NCBI GenBank assembly: GCA_965228065.1
Contig: OZ245788.1
Coordinates: forward strand, 6,448,001-6,512,000
Length of the DNA stretch: 64,000 bases
DNA from: Sphingobium_A sp965228065
GTDB taxonomy: Bacteria > Pseudomonadota > Alphaproteobacteria > Sphingomonadales > Sphingomonadaceae
Direction: 5' to 3'
Positions 32,378 through 41,524 of this stretch are shown here, piece after piece. The notes below the pieces were generated by a model. The model had not been told where the DNA came from and searched no databases. It worked only from the letters and a program-made list of their open reading frames with translations. The stretch's first letter is position 1, and each line of letters begins with the position of its first letter. The position numbers were made by a program, and so were the translations under genes.

Positions 32378-35300
32378 ATGACGGAATCGATCGAAGTGCG
32401 GCCCGGCGCGCTGGCGAAACCCTTTCATGCGCCCATCGCGGCGACCCTCATCGACGGCGCATTGCCCGGTGAAATCCAGAATTTCGGCAAGGACGCCCGC
32501 GCGGCAGCGGCCGCATTCATCGCGGAAACCGCGTGGCAGCGGCGCCCCGAAACCCCCGCCATCGCGCTTGAATCGATCGGTGCCGAAGAAGAAGGCGGCG
32601 TGCGCCTGATGCGGCTGGCCGTGATCAATCGGGACAAGCCATTCCTGGTCGATTCGATCGCCGGCACCATCGCGTCCTTCGGCCTCGCCATCGATCGATT
32701 GCTCCATCCCGTCGTGCCGGTGGCGCGCGACAAGGATGGGCGGCTCACCGCGATCGGCAAGAAAGCCGGCAAGGATGCCGCCCCCGAATCGCTGGTCTAT
32801 GTCGAGATCGAACGTGCCGACGCAAAGGATCGGCGCGCACTGGTCGCCGCGATCCGCGATACGCTGGGCGACGTGCGCGCGGCCGTGCGCGACTGGCCTA
32901 AGATGCAGGTCGCATTGCGCACCGACGCCGAATCGCTGGGCGATACCGAAGGCGCCGCATTGCTGCGCTGGTTCCTCGACGGCCACTTCACCCAGCTTGG
33001 CCATGAAGTCCGGTTGAACGACGGCACCGTCGAATCGACGCTGGGCATCGCGGGAACCGGCGGCATGCCGATCCTGGCCGATTCGTCGATCGATCTCGCG
33101 CGCAAATGGCTGTCGACCAAGGGCAATGCCGCGCCGCTGATGGTCAAATCCAACCGGATCTCGTCGGTCCATCGCCGCACCCCGCTCGACGTGCTGATCG
33201 TGCCGGTGATGCGCAAGGGCAAGATCGCCGGGCTTTCGATCCATAGCGGCCTGTGGACTAGCGCGGCACTGGCCGCGGCGCCCGGCAAGGTGCCGGTGCT
33301 GCGCGACGGCCTGGCGCGCATCCAGGACAAATATGGCTTCAACGCAACCGGCCATGCCGGCAAGGCGCTGGCCCATGCGCTGTCGGAACTGCCGCACGAC
33401 CTGCTGATCGGCTTCACCCCCGAGCAGCTGGAAGAAACCGCGCTGACCGCGATGTCGCTGGCCGATCGGCCGCGCGCCGCGCTGATGATCCAGAAGAGCC
33501 CGCTGGGACGACATTTGTTCGCGCTGGTCTGGCTGCCGCGCGACGAGGTCTCGACCGCGCGCCGCGTCGCGATCGGCACCATGCTCGAGGAAGCCGCCAA
33601 CGCGACGGTGCTGAGCTGGGCGATGGAACTGGACGACGGCAATGTGGCGCAGATCCGCTATGCGCTCGATCTGCGGGCGGGCGGAAAGATGCCCGACAGC
33701 GCGACGCTCAATCGCCGGCTGGTCCAGATGGTGCGCGGCTGGGTGCCCGGCGTCGAGGCGGCATTGGGCGAACTGGGCGAAGGACAGCGCGGTTCGGCGC
33801 GCCTTGCGCTGCGCTATGCCAATGCGTTCCCCAACGGCTATCGCAATGCCTATGGTCCCGAGGAAGGCGCCCGCGACATCGCGCGGCTGGCAACGCTGAC
33901 CGAAACCGGCGACCGCGGCGCGCGCCTGTTCCGCCGCGACGGCGATGCGACCGGTCAGCTGCGGCTGAAAATCTATCATGCCGGCGGCCTGATTCCGCTG
34001 TCCGATGCGGTTCCCGCGCTCGAACATTTCGGCTTCCGCGTGCTCGAGGAAATTCCGACCGCGCTCGATGCGGGCAAGCTCGGCTATATCCACGATTTCC
34101 TGCTGGAGACCACGGCCGATCCAGCCGACCTGCTGGCACGCGCGGAGGTGATCGAAACGACCATTTCCGCGGTGCTCCAAGGGCGGGCGGAAAATGACTC
34201 CTTCAACCAGCTGATCACCACGGTCGCGCTCGATCCGAATTCGGTCGTCCTGTTCCGCGCCTGGTTCCGCTATCTGCGCCAGACCGGCTTCGCTTATGGT
34301 CTCGATACCTTCGCCGCCGCGATCCGGCGCGCGCCGACAGTGGCGCGGCGCATCGTCGATCTGTTCCATGCGCTACACGATCCGGCGAGCAAGGCCGACG
34401 CCGCAACGGCGGAAGAGGCGATCGACGCCGCACTCGCCAAGGTGACCGCGATCGACGACGATCGTATCCTCCGGCGCATTCGCGCGCTGGTGGCGGCGAC
34501 GCTGCGCACCAATGCTTTTTCCCCCGCCGCAGCCGAGGCGCTGGCGTTCAAGCTGGACAGTGCGGCAATCCCCGGCCTGCCCGCCCCCCGGCCATGGCGC
34601 GAAATCTGGGTCTATTCGCCGCGCGTCGAGGGCATCCATCTGCGCGGCGGCCCGATCGCCCGCGGCGGCCTGCGCTGGTCCGACCGGCGCGACGATTTCC
34701 GCACCGAGATTCTCGGCCTGATGAAGGCCCAGCTCGTCAAGAATGCGGTGATCGTGCCGACCGGCGCCAAGGGCGGCTTCTATCCGAAGCAACTGCCCAA
34801 TCCGGCGCTCGATCGCGATGCCTGGCTCGCCGAAGGCACGGAAAGCTACCGGATCTTCATCCGGTCGTTGCTGTCCATCACCGACAATATCGTCGAGGAC
34901 AAGGTGGTCCATCCGCAGAATGTGGCGATCCGCGACGGCGAGGATCCCTATTTCGTGGTCGCCGCCGACAAGGGCACCGCCAGCTTCTCCGACGTGGCCA
35001 ATGCGATCGCGCTCGATCGCAATTTCTGGCTGGGCGACGCCTTCGCATCGGGCGGCAGCCAGGGTTACGACCACAAAGCCATGGGCATCACCGCCAAGGG
35101 CGCCTGGGTGTCCGTCCAGCGCCACTTCGCCGAGATGGGTGTCGATGTGCAGAGCGATCCGGTGACGGTCGCCGGCTGTGGCGACATGTCGGGCGACGTG
35201 TTCGGCAACGGCATGCTGCTGTCCAGATCGCTCAAGCTGGTCGCGGCCTATGATCACCGCCATATCTTCCTCGATCCCAATCCCGATCCCGAGAAGAGCT

Positions 35301-37039
35301 GGATCGAACGCGCGCGCATGTTCAAGCTGCCGCGCTCGTCCTGGGCGGATTATGACGCCAAGCTGATTTCGAAGGGCGGCGGCATCTTCCCGCGCACCCA
35401 GAAGGAGATTCCGCTCAGCAAGGAGATCCAGGCGGCGCTTGGCATCAGCGCGAAGAAGCTCGATCCGTCCTCGCTGATCTCGGCGATCCTGACGGCCAAG
35501 GTCGATCTGTTCTGGTTCGGCGGCATCGGCACCTATGTGAAGGGCGGCCATGAGAACAATGCGGAGGTCGGCGATCCCGCCAATGACGCGCATCGTGTGA
35601 ACGGTGGCGACATGCGGTGCCGGGTGGTCGGCGAAGGCGCCAATCTGGGCGTCACCCAGGCCGGCCGCATCGAATTCTCCGAGCGCGGCGGGCGGATCAA
35701 CACCGACTTCATCGACAATTCGGCGGGCGTCGACTGTTCGGATAACGAGGTCAACATCAAGATCCCGCTCAACCGGGAGATGCGCGAAGGCCGCCTGTCG
35801 TTCGAGGATCGCAACGCGTTCCTCGCCGGCATGACCGACGATGTCTCCGCGCTGGTGCTGGAGGATAATCGCTTCCAGACATTGGCGCTCTCGATCGCCG
35901 AACGTGGCGGTGCCGGCGCCCTGCCCCAGCAGGTCCGCGTGCTCGAGATCCTTGAAGCGTCCGGCCGCATCGATCGCGTCGTCGAGGGTCTGGAAACCTC
36001 TGACGAGCTGCTGCGCCGCGCACAGGACGATCGCGGCCTCACTCGCCCCGAACTCGCCATCCTGCTCAGCCACGGCAAGCTCGCGCTTCAGGGCGCGATC
36101 GAGAAAAGCGCCGTGCCGCAGGATCCTGCGCTCACCCCGCTGCTCCATCAATCCTTCCCCAAGGCGATGCGCAAGCGTTTCGCCAAGGCGATCGACGCGC
36201 ACCGTCTCCGTTCCGAGATCATCGCGACCGAGATGGCCAACCGCTTCGTCAACCGCATGGGGCTCGTCGCGCCGTTCGAACTGGCGGAGGAAGAAGGTGC
36301 GCCGCTGTCTCAGGTGACGATGGCCTATTTCGCAGCCGATGCGATGTTCGGCCTGCAGGCGCTGTGGGAAGCGATCGAAGCGGCGGACGTCAGCGAAGGC
36401 GCGCGCCTGGAACTGCTGGTGACCGCGGCGGCGGCCGCACGTCTGCACGTCAGCGATCTGCTGCGCGCCACCCGCCAGGATTCGCTTGTCGGCGAAACCG
36501 CCGAGCGTCTCGGCCCCGGCGTTGCGCGGCTCGACCGTCAGACCGACAAGCTGCTCAAGGCCGAAGCCAAGAGCCAGGCCAGCGCGTTGCGCGCGCGGCT
36601 GGATGTGCTCGGCGCGCCTGCGGCGATCGTCGACCGGATCGTCAGGCTGGACGAGCTCGACGGCGCGGTCGGTATCGCCGATCTCAGCCGCGAGCGCAGC
36701 TTCGACGAGATCGAGGCGACCAAGGCCTATGTCCGTCTGGGCGAAGCGCTCGGGCTCGACTGGGCGAAGGCCGCGGCACTGCGCTGTGCAACCGCCGATC
36801 CGTGGGAGAAATTGCTCGCCGCAGGCCTGGCACGCGATTTCGAGCAATTGCGCATGGATTTCCTGGCAGGCAGCGAAGGCGGCGACCCGCAGATCGCGAC
36901 CGAAGCATGGCTGGAAGCGCAGGCGGCACGCATCGCGCAATTCCGCGCCCTGATCGACCGCGCCCGCACCGCGCCAGCGCCGACCACGGCAATGCTGGCG
37001 CAGATCGCGAACCAGGCAAGGATCCTGCTGGCGCGGTAG
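32378..37039 (+). CDS. NAD-specific glutamate dehydrogenase, large (180-kDa) class
   Basis: A 1,553-residue enzyme. It converts L-glutamate + NAD+ + water to 2-oxoglutarate + ammonia + NADH, mainly for amino acid catabolism. ATG at 32378 has GCGGAG upstream. N-terminal ACT-like regulatory parts (RDKPFLVDSIAGTIASFGL) precede the catalytic core: HLRGGPIARGGLRWSDR, then GAKGGFYPKQLP with the catalytic Lys, then VVAADKGTASFSDVAN and FASGGSQGYDHKAMGITAKG, and the Rossmann part with VAGCGDMSGDVFGNG. The long C-terminal helical domain is present. Length and order are normal for the alphaproteobacterial enzyme. A single unbroken gene with its own flanking space. Confidence 0.95.
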   Translation: MTESIEVRPGALAKPFHAPIAATLIDGALPGEIQNFGKDARAAAAAFIAETAWQRRPETPAIALESIGAEEEGGVRLMRLAVINRDKPFLVDSIAGTIASFGLAIDRLLHPVVPVARDKDGRLTAIGKKAGKDAAPESLVYVEIERADAKDRRALVAAIRDTLGDVRAAVRDWPKMQVALRTDAESLGDTEGAALLRWFLDGHFTQLGHEVRLNDGTVESTLGIAGTGGMPILADSSIDLARKWLSTKGNAAPLMVKSNRISSVHRRTPLDVLIVPVMRKGKIAGLSIHSGLWTSAALAAAPGKVPVLRDGLARIQDKYGFNATGHAGKALAHALSELPHDLLIGFTPEQLEETALTAMSLADRPRAALMIQKSPLGRHLFALVWLPRDEVSTARRVAIGTMLEEAANATVLSWAMELDDGNVAQIRYALDLRAGGKMPDSATLNRRLVQMVRGWVPGVEAALGELGEGQRGSARLALRYANAFPNGYRNAYGPEEGARDIARLATLTETGDRGARLFRRDGDATGQLRLKIYHAGGLIPLSDAVPALEHFGFRVLEEIPTALDAGKLGYIHDFLLETTADPADLLARAEVIETTISAVLQGRAENDSFNQLITTVALDPNSVVLFRAWFRYLRQTGFAYGLDTFAAAIRRAPTVARRIVDLFHALHDPASKADAATAEEAIDAALAKVTAIDDDRILRRIRALVAATLRTNAFSPAAAEALAFKLDSAAIPGLPAPRPWREIWVYSPRVEGIHLRGGPIARGGLRWSDRRDDFRTEILGLMKAQLVKNAVIVPTGAKGGFYPKQLPNPALDRDAWLAEGTESYRIFIRSLLSITDNIVEDKVVHPQNVAIRDGEDPYFVVAADKGTASFSDVANAIALDRNFWLGDAFASGGSQGYDHKAMGITAKGAWVSVQRHFAEMGVDVQSDPVTVAGCGDMSGDVFGNGMLLSRSLKLVAAYDHRHIFLDPNPDPEKSWIERARMFKLPRSSWADYDAKLISKGGGIFPRTQKEIPLSKEIQAALGISAKKLDPSSLISAILTAKVDLFWFGGIGTYVKGGHENNAEVGDPANDAHRVNGGDMRCRVVGEGANLGVTQAGRIEFSERGGRINTDFIDNSAGVDCSDNEVNIKIPLNREMREGRLSFEDRNAFLAGMTDDVSALVLEDNRFQTLALSIAERGGAGALPQQVRVLEILEASGRIDRVVEGLETSDELLRRAQDDRGLTRPELAILLSHGKLALQGAIEKSAVPQDPALTPLLHQSFPKAMRKRFAKAIDAHRLRSEIIATEMANRFVNRMGLVAPFELAEEEGAPLSQVTMAYFAADAMFGLQALWEAIEAADVSEGARLELLVTAAAAARLHVSDLLRATRQDSLVGETAERLGPGVARLDRQTDKLLKAEAKSQASALRARLDVLGAPAAIVDRIVRLDELDGAVGIADLSRERSFDEIEATKAYVRLGEALGLDWAKAAALRCATADPWEKLLAAGLARDFEQLRMDFLAGSEGGDPQIATEAWLEAQAARIAQFRALIDRARTAPAPTTAMLAQIANQARILLAR

Positions 37040-37059
37040 GCGGCGGCGGCTTCCCTCGA

Positions 37060-37139
37060 CGTCATTGCGAGGAGCGTAGCGACGAAGCAATCCAGCGGCT
37101 GGTGCATCCCTGGATTGCTTCGCTTCGCTCGCAATGACG
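37060..37139. repeat. Palindromic intergenic repeat (CATTGCGAG type)
   Basis: Arms CGTCATTGCGAGgAGCGtAGCGA and TCGCTtCGCTCGCAATGACG, with AAGCAATCCAG / CTGGATTGCTT inside, fold into one long hairpin with a short loop. Elements of this CATTGCGAG / AAGCAATCC type are dispersed in many alphaproteobacterial genomes. It lies 20 bp after the glutamate dehydrogenase stop and may also terminate transcription. Confidence 0.7.
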
Positions 37140-37176
37140 AAGTGTGTGGAAGTGTTCAAAACCATCCACCACTCTA

Positions 37177-37268
37177 TGTCGCTCCAGCGAAAGCTGGAGC
37201 CTATAGAATCTTCGAACCCCTGCGGGACGGGATATATCGCATGGGCTCCAGCTTTCGCTGGAGCGACA
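37177..37268. repeat. Pair of inverted REP-like hairpins
   Basis: GCTCCAGC-GAAA-GCTGGAGC and GCTCCAGC-TTTC-GCTGGAGC are each a perfect 8-bp hairpin with a 4-nt loop, and they are inverted copies of each other over about 28 bp (27 match), 36 bp apart. This is the layout of a two-unit REP/BIME-type element. Confidence 0.65.
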
Positions 37269-37297
37269 GGGTGAGACCAGTCTTGGGAATTGCTCCC

Positions 37298-38002
37298 CTA
37301 CCCCAGCAACCAATCCCGCAGCAGCGCACTCGTCTCGTCGGGCAATTCCATCGCCGGCAAATGGCCGCAGCCTTCGAAGACGTGCAGCGTCGATCCGGCA
37401 ATGCCCTGATGGATCGCCTGCGACGCGGCGGGCGGCGTGAGCAGATCGCCATCGCCGACGCCGACGATCGTCGGCACCTCGATCTGGCTCAGCGTCGGGC
37501 GGCTGTCGGGCCGGGTCAGGATCGCCTGCTGCTGGCGCAGGAATGCGTCGCCGCCGACACGCTCCGCCATTGCGCGAACCGCCTCGCCGGTTTCGCTCGC
37601 GACACGCGAGGGATGAATCAGTTGGGGCAACAACCGCGTGGTGACCCCGACAAAACGGCCGACCTTGAGCGATGCCATCGCGCTGCGGCGCTCGGCCGCG
37701 CGCGCGGCGTCGTCGGGCGCCCCACTGGTCGCCAGCAATGCGAGCCGCGTCACCCGCTCCGGCGCCTGGCGCATGATCTCGAACGCGACATATCCCCCCA
37801 TCGAAAGCGCCGCGAGCGCGAAGCGCGGCGGTGCTGCGGCCAATGTGCGGGCGGCCATGGCGGCGACGCTGTCGTCGAGCGTGAGATCCGCGACGAAGGG
37901 TGCCGCGATATCCGCCAGATCGTCGATCTGCGCACGCCACAGCGTCGCATCACACAGCAGCCCGGGCAGGAACAGGACAGGCGTGAGCATGGTTCGGCTC
38001 AT
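37298..38002 (-). CDS. Alpha/beta-hydrolase
   Basis: A 234-residue cytoplasmic hydrolase. ATG at 38002 has GGAG 10 bp upstream. The oxyanion region VLFLPGLLCDATLW, the nucleophile elbow ALSMGGYVAFE (Ser near residue 90), the Asp region VGDGDLLTPP and the His in FEGCGHLPAMELPD are all in order, so it should be active. Close to esterase/3-oxoadipate enol-lactonase-like hydrolases. Substrate unknown. Divergent from the PepSY operon. Confidence 0.85.
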   Translation of the reverse strand: MSRTMLTPVLFLPGLLCDATLWRAQIDDLADIAAPFVADLTLDDSVAAMAARTLAAAPPRFALAALSMGGYVAFEIMRQAPERVTRLALLATSGAPDDAARAAERRSAMASLKVGRFVGVTTRLLPQLIHPSRVASETGEAVRAMAERVGGDAFLRQQQAILTRPDSRPTLSQIEVPTIVGVGDGDLLTPPAASQAIHQGIAGSTLHVFEGCGHLPAMELPDETSALLRDWLLG

Positions 38003-38065
38003 GACATGGCAACTCCGCGATGCCAACGCGCCAGACACACATTGCTACACTTTAGGATATTGTAA

Positions 38066-38087
38066 TTGCGAATCGTTCTCGATATGC
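38066..38087. promoter_or_regulatory. Fur-box-like operator
   Basis: TTGCGAATcgTTCTCgATATGC closely follows the TTGCGAATnATTCTCAnTTGC-type Fur sites of proteobacteria. It lies 38 bp upstream of the PepSY start at 38126 and in the divergent region to the hydrolase. It predicts iron repression of the operon. Confidence 0.6.
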
Positions 38088-38125
38088 GACTCGCATCATC
38101 GAACGATTGGATCCATGCGGCGCCG

Positions 38126-38770
38126 ATGCCCCAGACGACGCCGACACGAACACCGCCAAAACGCAGCCGCAAGGCCTTCTGGCTCAAGCAGCTCCACACC
38201 TGGCACTGGATGAGCTCAGCGATCAGCCTGATCGGGCTGCTGCTGTTCACCATCACCGGATTCACGCTCAATCACGCCGCCGAGATCGAGGGCGCGCCGG
38301 TCGTGACAGAAGGCAGCGGCCAGCTTCCCGCCCCGCTGCTGCCGCAGATCGCGCCCGACGACAAACCCGATGCGAAGAAGCCGTTGCCGCCGGCGGTGGC
38401 GGCATGGGTCGGTGAGACATTTGCGGTCAAATCCGGCGGCGTCGCCGAATGGTCCGCCGACGAAATCTATCTGGCACTGCCGCGTCCCGGCGGCGACGGC
38501 TGGGTCGCGATCGACCGCGCTAGCGGTGCCGCGACGACCGAGAAGACCGACAGGGGCTGGATCTCCTATCTCAACGATCTCCACAAGGGCCGCAATTCCG
38601 GCACCGCGTGGAAATGGTTCATCGACATCTTCGCATTCGCCTGCCTGGTGTTCGCGCTGACCGGCCTGGTGCTGCTCCAGCTCCATTCCGCCAAGCGGCG
38701 CAGCACCTGGCCGCTGGTCGGCCTGGGGCTGCTGATCCCGACCATCATCGCCATCGTCTTCATCCATTAG
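38126..38770 (+). CDS. PepSY-associated membrane protein
   Basis: A 214-residue inner-membrane protein, first gene of a four-gene operon with ApbE. The N-terminal KQLHTWHWMSSAISLIGLLL is the usual PepSY_TM first helix with paired His. A periplasmic PepSY-like region follows (GGVAEWSADEIYLALP, VAIDRASGAAT), then two more helices (WFIDIFAFACLVFALTGLVL and LVGLGLLIPTIIAIVF). In relatives such proteins pass electrons across the membrane to flavin- or iron-reducing partners. ATG at 38126 is chosen because earlier starts overlap the Fur box. Confidence 0.8.
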   Translation: MPQTTPTRTPPKRSRKAFWLKQLHTWHWMSSAISLIGLLLFTITGFTLNHAAEIEGAPVVTEGSGQLPAPLLPQIAPDDKPDAKKPLPPAVAAWVGETFAVKSGGVAEWSADEIYLALPRPGGDGWVAIDRASGAATTEKTDRGWISYLNDLHKGRNSGTAWKWFIDIFAFACLVFALTGLVLLQLHSAKRRSTWPLVGLGLLIPTIIAIVFIH

Positions 38771-38783
38771 GAGGCCAGATTTC

Positions 38784-39314
38784 ATGCAGCTTTCCCACCG
38801 CATCGTGCTGACCGGCGCCACGCTGGCCGTCGCGGGCGCGTTCGCCACCCCCGCCGCCGCGCAGACGATGGACGTCACCGTCACCATCCCTCGGCTGACC
38901 GTCGCCGAATATCATCGTCCCTATGTCGCGATGTGGCTCGAACCCGCCGCCGGCACGCCGCGCACCATCGCGGTCTGGTACGATTTCGACATGAAGAACA
39001 ACGAGGGCACCAAATGGCTGCGCGACGTGCGCCAATGGTGGCGCGCATCGGGCCGGAACATGAAGTTCCCCGCCGACGGCGTGAGCGGCGCAACGCGCGC
39101 GCCGGGCGCCCAGAAGATCAGCTTCACCGCCGGCAGCGGATCGCTCGGCACGCTTGCACCCGGCCAGTACACATTGGTCGTGGAGGCGGCGCGTGAAGTC
39201 GGCGGACGCGAAATGCTTCGCCTGCCCTTCGCCTGGCCGCCAAAGCCCGGCCAGACCGCACGTGCGGCCGGCACCACCGAACTGGGCGCCGTCAGCATCG
39301 CGTTCCGCCGCTAA
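38784..39314 (+). CDS. DUF2271 periplasmic protein with flavinylation-type motif
   Basis: A 176-residue exported protein. Signal peptide of about 26 residues ends in TPAAAQ. DUF2271 features: PYVAMWLEPAAGTPRTIAVW, KWLRDVRQWWRASG. Residues near 97-103 read DGVSGAT, which fits the Dxx(S/T)GA(S/T) consensus for covalent FMN attachment by ApbE. ApbE is three genes downstream. AGGAGG 8 bp before the ATG, 13 bp after the PepSY gene. Probable flavoprotein electron carrier in the periplasm. Confidence 0.8.
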   Translation: MQLSHRIVLTGATLAVAGAFATPAAAQTMDVTVTIPRLTVAEYHRPYVAMWLEPAAGTPRTIAVWYDFDMKNNEGTKWLRDVRQWWRASGRNMKFPADGVSGATRAPGAQKISFTAGSGSLGTLAPGQYTLVVEAAREVGGREMLRLPFAWPPKPGQTARAAGTTELGAVSIAFRR

Positions 39315-39395
39315 AGCAAGCTTCGATATCGCATCGCTGGTGCGGAAAACCGGTACCCACTTTTCCGCGCGATGCTCCAATCTGGGAGAATGACC

Positions 39396-40238
39396 ATGAA
39401 GACCCGTATCGCATACATTCTCGCCGGCGCGGCGTTCGTTGCTGCAATCGCGTCTCCCGCCGCCGCGCATCGCCAGTGGATGCTGCCGTCCGCCACCGTG
39501 CTGTCGGGCGACGATGTGTGGGTGAATGTCGACGCCGCCGTCTCCAACGACCTCTTCTATTTCGAACATCAGCCGATGCGGCTCAATGCGGTCAAGGCAT
39601 GGGCGCCCGACGGCGCCGAAGTGAAAATCCAGAACGCGCTGACCGCGCGCTATCGCAGCACCTTCGACGTCCATTTGCCGCAGAAAGGCACCTACAAGAT
39701 CGCGTCGGTCAGTGACTCGATGATGGGCAGCTATGTGCTGAACGGAAAGACCGAGCGACTGCCGCGCGGCACGACTGCCGAAAACCTGGCCCAGGCGATC
39801 CCGGCGGGCGCGACCAATGTCCAGACCGCCGAGGCGAACAGCCGCAACGAGATCTTCGTCACCGTCGGCGCGCCGACCGAGACGGTGTTCAAGCCCAGCG
39901 GCCGCGGCATCGAACTGGTGCCTGTGACGCATCCCAACGATCTGATCGCGGGCGAAGGCGCCACCTTCCAGTTCCTGCTCGACGGCAAGCCCGCCGCCGC
40001 ATTGCCGGTCACCGTCATCCCCGGTGGCGTCCGCTATCGCAATCAGCTCAACCAGATCGACCTGAAGACCGGCGCGGACGGCAAGGTGACGATCAACTGG
40101 CCGGAACCGGGCATGTACTGGCTGAACGTCACCACCCCCACCACGCGAAACGAAGGTGGCCCGGCAGACGGTCCGCCCGCCGGCCCGCCGCAGCGCCGCG
40201 CCAGCTATGTGTCGACGCTCGAGGTTCTGGCTCCCTGA
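39396..40238 (+). CDS. DUF4198 periplasmic protein
   Basis: A 280-residue exported protein. Signal peptide (KTRIAYILAGAAFVAAIASPAAA) is followed directly by HRQWMLPSATVL, the normal DUF4198 mature start. The middle has GTYKIASVSDSMMGSYVLNG, and the C-terminal half has an Ig-like fold (GEGATFQFLLDGKPAAALPV, PGMYWLNVTT). The family is tied to metal-ion uptake and ApbE/PepSY clusters. ATG at 39396 follows GGGAGA at the better distance; ATG at 39390 is the alternative. Third gene of the operon. Confidence 0.8.
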   Translation: MKTRIAYILAGAAFVAAIASPAAAHRQWMLPSATVLSGDDVWVNVDAAVSNDLFYFEHQPMRLNAVKAWAPDGAEVKIQNALTARYRSTFDVHLPQKGTYKIASVSDSMMGSYVLNGKTERLPRGTTAENLAQAIPAGATNVQTAEANSRNEIFVTVGAPTETVFKPSGRGIELVPVTHPNDLIAGEGATFQFLLDGKPAAALPVTVIPGGVRYRNQLNQIDLKTGADGKVTINWPEPGMYWLNVTTPTTRNEGGPADGPPAGPPQRRASYVSTLEVLAP

Positions 40239-40333
40239 CGTTCGGGGCCGGCACCGAGGCCGATCCCCGGATCCTGATTCCCCGCACCCTCTCCCCCGCC
40301 GCTTTCGCCCTGCGCGACGCGGCCGGGGAGATC

Positions 40334-41239
40334 ATGTCGTTTGCAGGACAGACCATGGGCACGGACTGGTCGGTGCGCATCGTCTCCCCTCCCGCCGGTA
40401 TCGCCGATGCGATCCAGGCGGTGCTCGACCGCGTCGTCGCGCAGATGAGCAACTGGGAGCATGGATCGGATATCAGCCGGTTCAACCGCACGATGCCGGG
40501 ACGCTGGCAGATGCTGCCCCCCGAATTCACCGTCGTGCTCGCTGCCGCGCTGGAGATCGCACGCGCCAGCGACGGCGCATTCGACCCAACGACCGGAGCG
40601 CTCGTCGACCTGTGGGGCTTCGGCCCGGCCGGCGCCGTCACCGGAACGCCAGATGTCGGCGCGATCGCGGCCGCACTCGCCGAGACAGGCCATGACGGAC
40701 TCGAACTCGACACGCTGGCATTGCGGGGGCGCCGGATGCGGCGCGCTTCGCTCGATTTTTCCGGCATCGCCAAGGGGTTTGGCGTCGATCAGGTGGCAGA
40801 GATGCTGCTGGCGCGCGGCGTCCATCATTTCCTGGTGAATGTCGGCGGCGAACTGCGCGGCGCCGGGCTCAAGCCCAATGGCCAACCCTGGTGGGTCGAT
40901 CTGGAAACCCCGCCGGGCGTTGCGATGCCCATGACCCGCGTCGCCCTGCACGCGCTATCGATCGCCACATCGGGCGATTATCGCCGCTGGTGGGATCATG
41001 GCGGGCGCCGATACACGCACAGCATCGATCCGCGGACCGGCCGGCCGATCGACAATGAGGTACGATCGGTCACCGTGCTTCATCCCAGTTGCATGCGCGC
41101 CGATGCCTGGGCGACGGCGTTGACCGTGCTTGGACCGAAAGCGGGGATGGCGCTGGCGGACACCCAGGGGTTGGCCGCGCTGATCGTGACCGGCACCGAT
41201 CAAGCCATGTCGCGAGCGATGTGCGAGATGCTCGACTGA
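40334..41239 (+). CDS. apbE: FAD:protein FMN transferase
   Basis: A 301-residue enzyme that transfers FMN from FAD to a Ser/Thr of target proteins, magnesium dependent. Motifs: GQTMGTDWSVRI at the start, SNWEHGSDISRFN, SDGAFDPTTGALVDLWGFGP, DFSGIAKGFGVDQVAE, NVGGELRG, ATSGDYRRWW and THSIDPRTGRPI. No clear signal peptide or lipobox is visible with the ATG at 40334; the frame stays open for about 32 codons upstream without a standard start, so the true N terminus may be longer. The likely substrate is the DUF2271 protein two genes upstream. Confidence 0.93.
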   Translation: MSFAGQTMGTDWSVRIVSPPAGIADAIQAVLDRVVAQMSNWEHGSDISRFNRTMPGRWQMLPPEFTVVLAAALEIARASDGAFDPTTGALVDLWGFGPAGAVTGTPDVGAIAAALAETGHDGLELDTLALRGRRMRRASLDFSGIAKGFGVDQVAEMLLARGVHHFLVNVGGELRGAGLKPNGQPWWVDLETPPGVAMPMTRVALHALSIATSGDYRRWWDHGGRRYTHSIDPRTGRPIDNEVRSVTVLHPSCMRADAWATALTVLGPKAGMALADTQGLAALIVTGTDQAMSRAMCEMLD

Positions 41240-41280
41240 GCGAAACGCCGGACGGGCCGCAAAAAGCCCGGGGCAATCCC

Positions 41281-41324
41281 CCAAAAAAGCAAACCCCCGG
41301 CAGGGAGGGACCGCCTGCCGGGGG
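41281..41324 (-). terminator. Leftward intrinsic terminator
   Basis: CCCCCGGCAGG (41294-41304) pairs perfectly with CCTGCCGGGGG (41314-41324), an 11-bp stem with a 9-nt loop. On the minus strand TTTGCTTTTTT follows. No T run follows on the plus strand, so it serves leftward transcription although no leftward gene ends here. Confidence 0.75.
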
Positions 41325-41518
41325 AGCTTCGGGCATGAATGCCCTCAAGGGAAATGGCCGACGACAGAGGGACAAGTCCCCGGCCACCCCCCTTTTGCTA
41401 CAAGCCGCAAACCCGGTTCTTCACGGTCAAATCGCCTTTGCAATCTGCCGCCCGACCAAAGGCGACGTGATTGCGGTCGATATTGTCCGGTTCGCGATGA
41501 ACCCTGCTTGCTGCCTCG
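41281..41518 (-). ncRNA. Candidate Fur-controlled small RNA
   Basis: About 240 nt between a strong leftward promoter (41525-41553, overlapped by a Fur-like box) and a strong leftward intrinsic terminator (41281-41324), with no reading frame of gene quality on the minus strand. It lies wholly between apbE and a GGDEF gene. By analogy with RyhB-type RNAs an iron-starvation regulator is plausible. The sequence family is not recognised. Confidence 0.4.
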
Positions 41519-41524
41519 AAAACT

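Noticed and set aside
34373..37165. 930-residue open frame on the minus strand, and a 682-residue one at 32321-34369
   Set aside because: Both are antisense to the unmistakable NAD-glutamate dehydrogenase. They are His/Arg/Gln-rich with no family motifs, the usual third-position GC artefact in a GC-rich gene.
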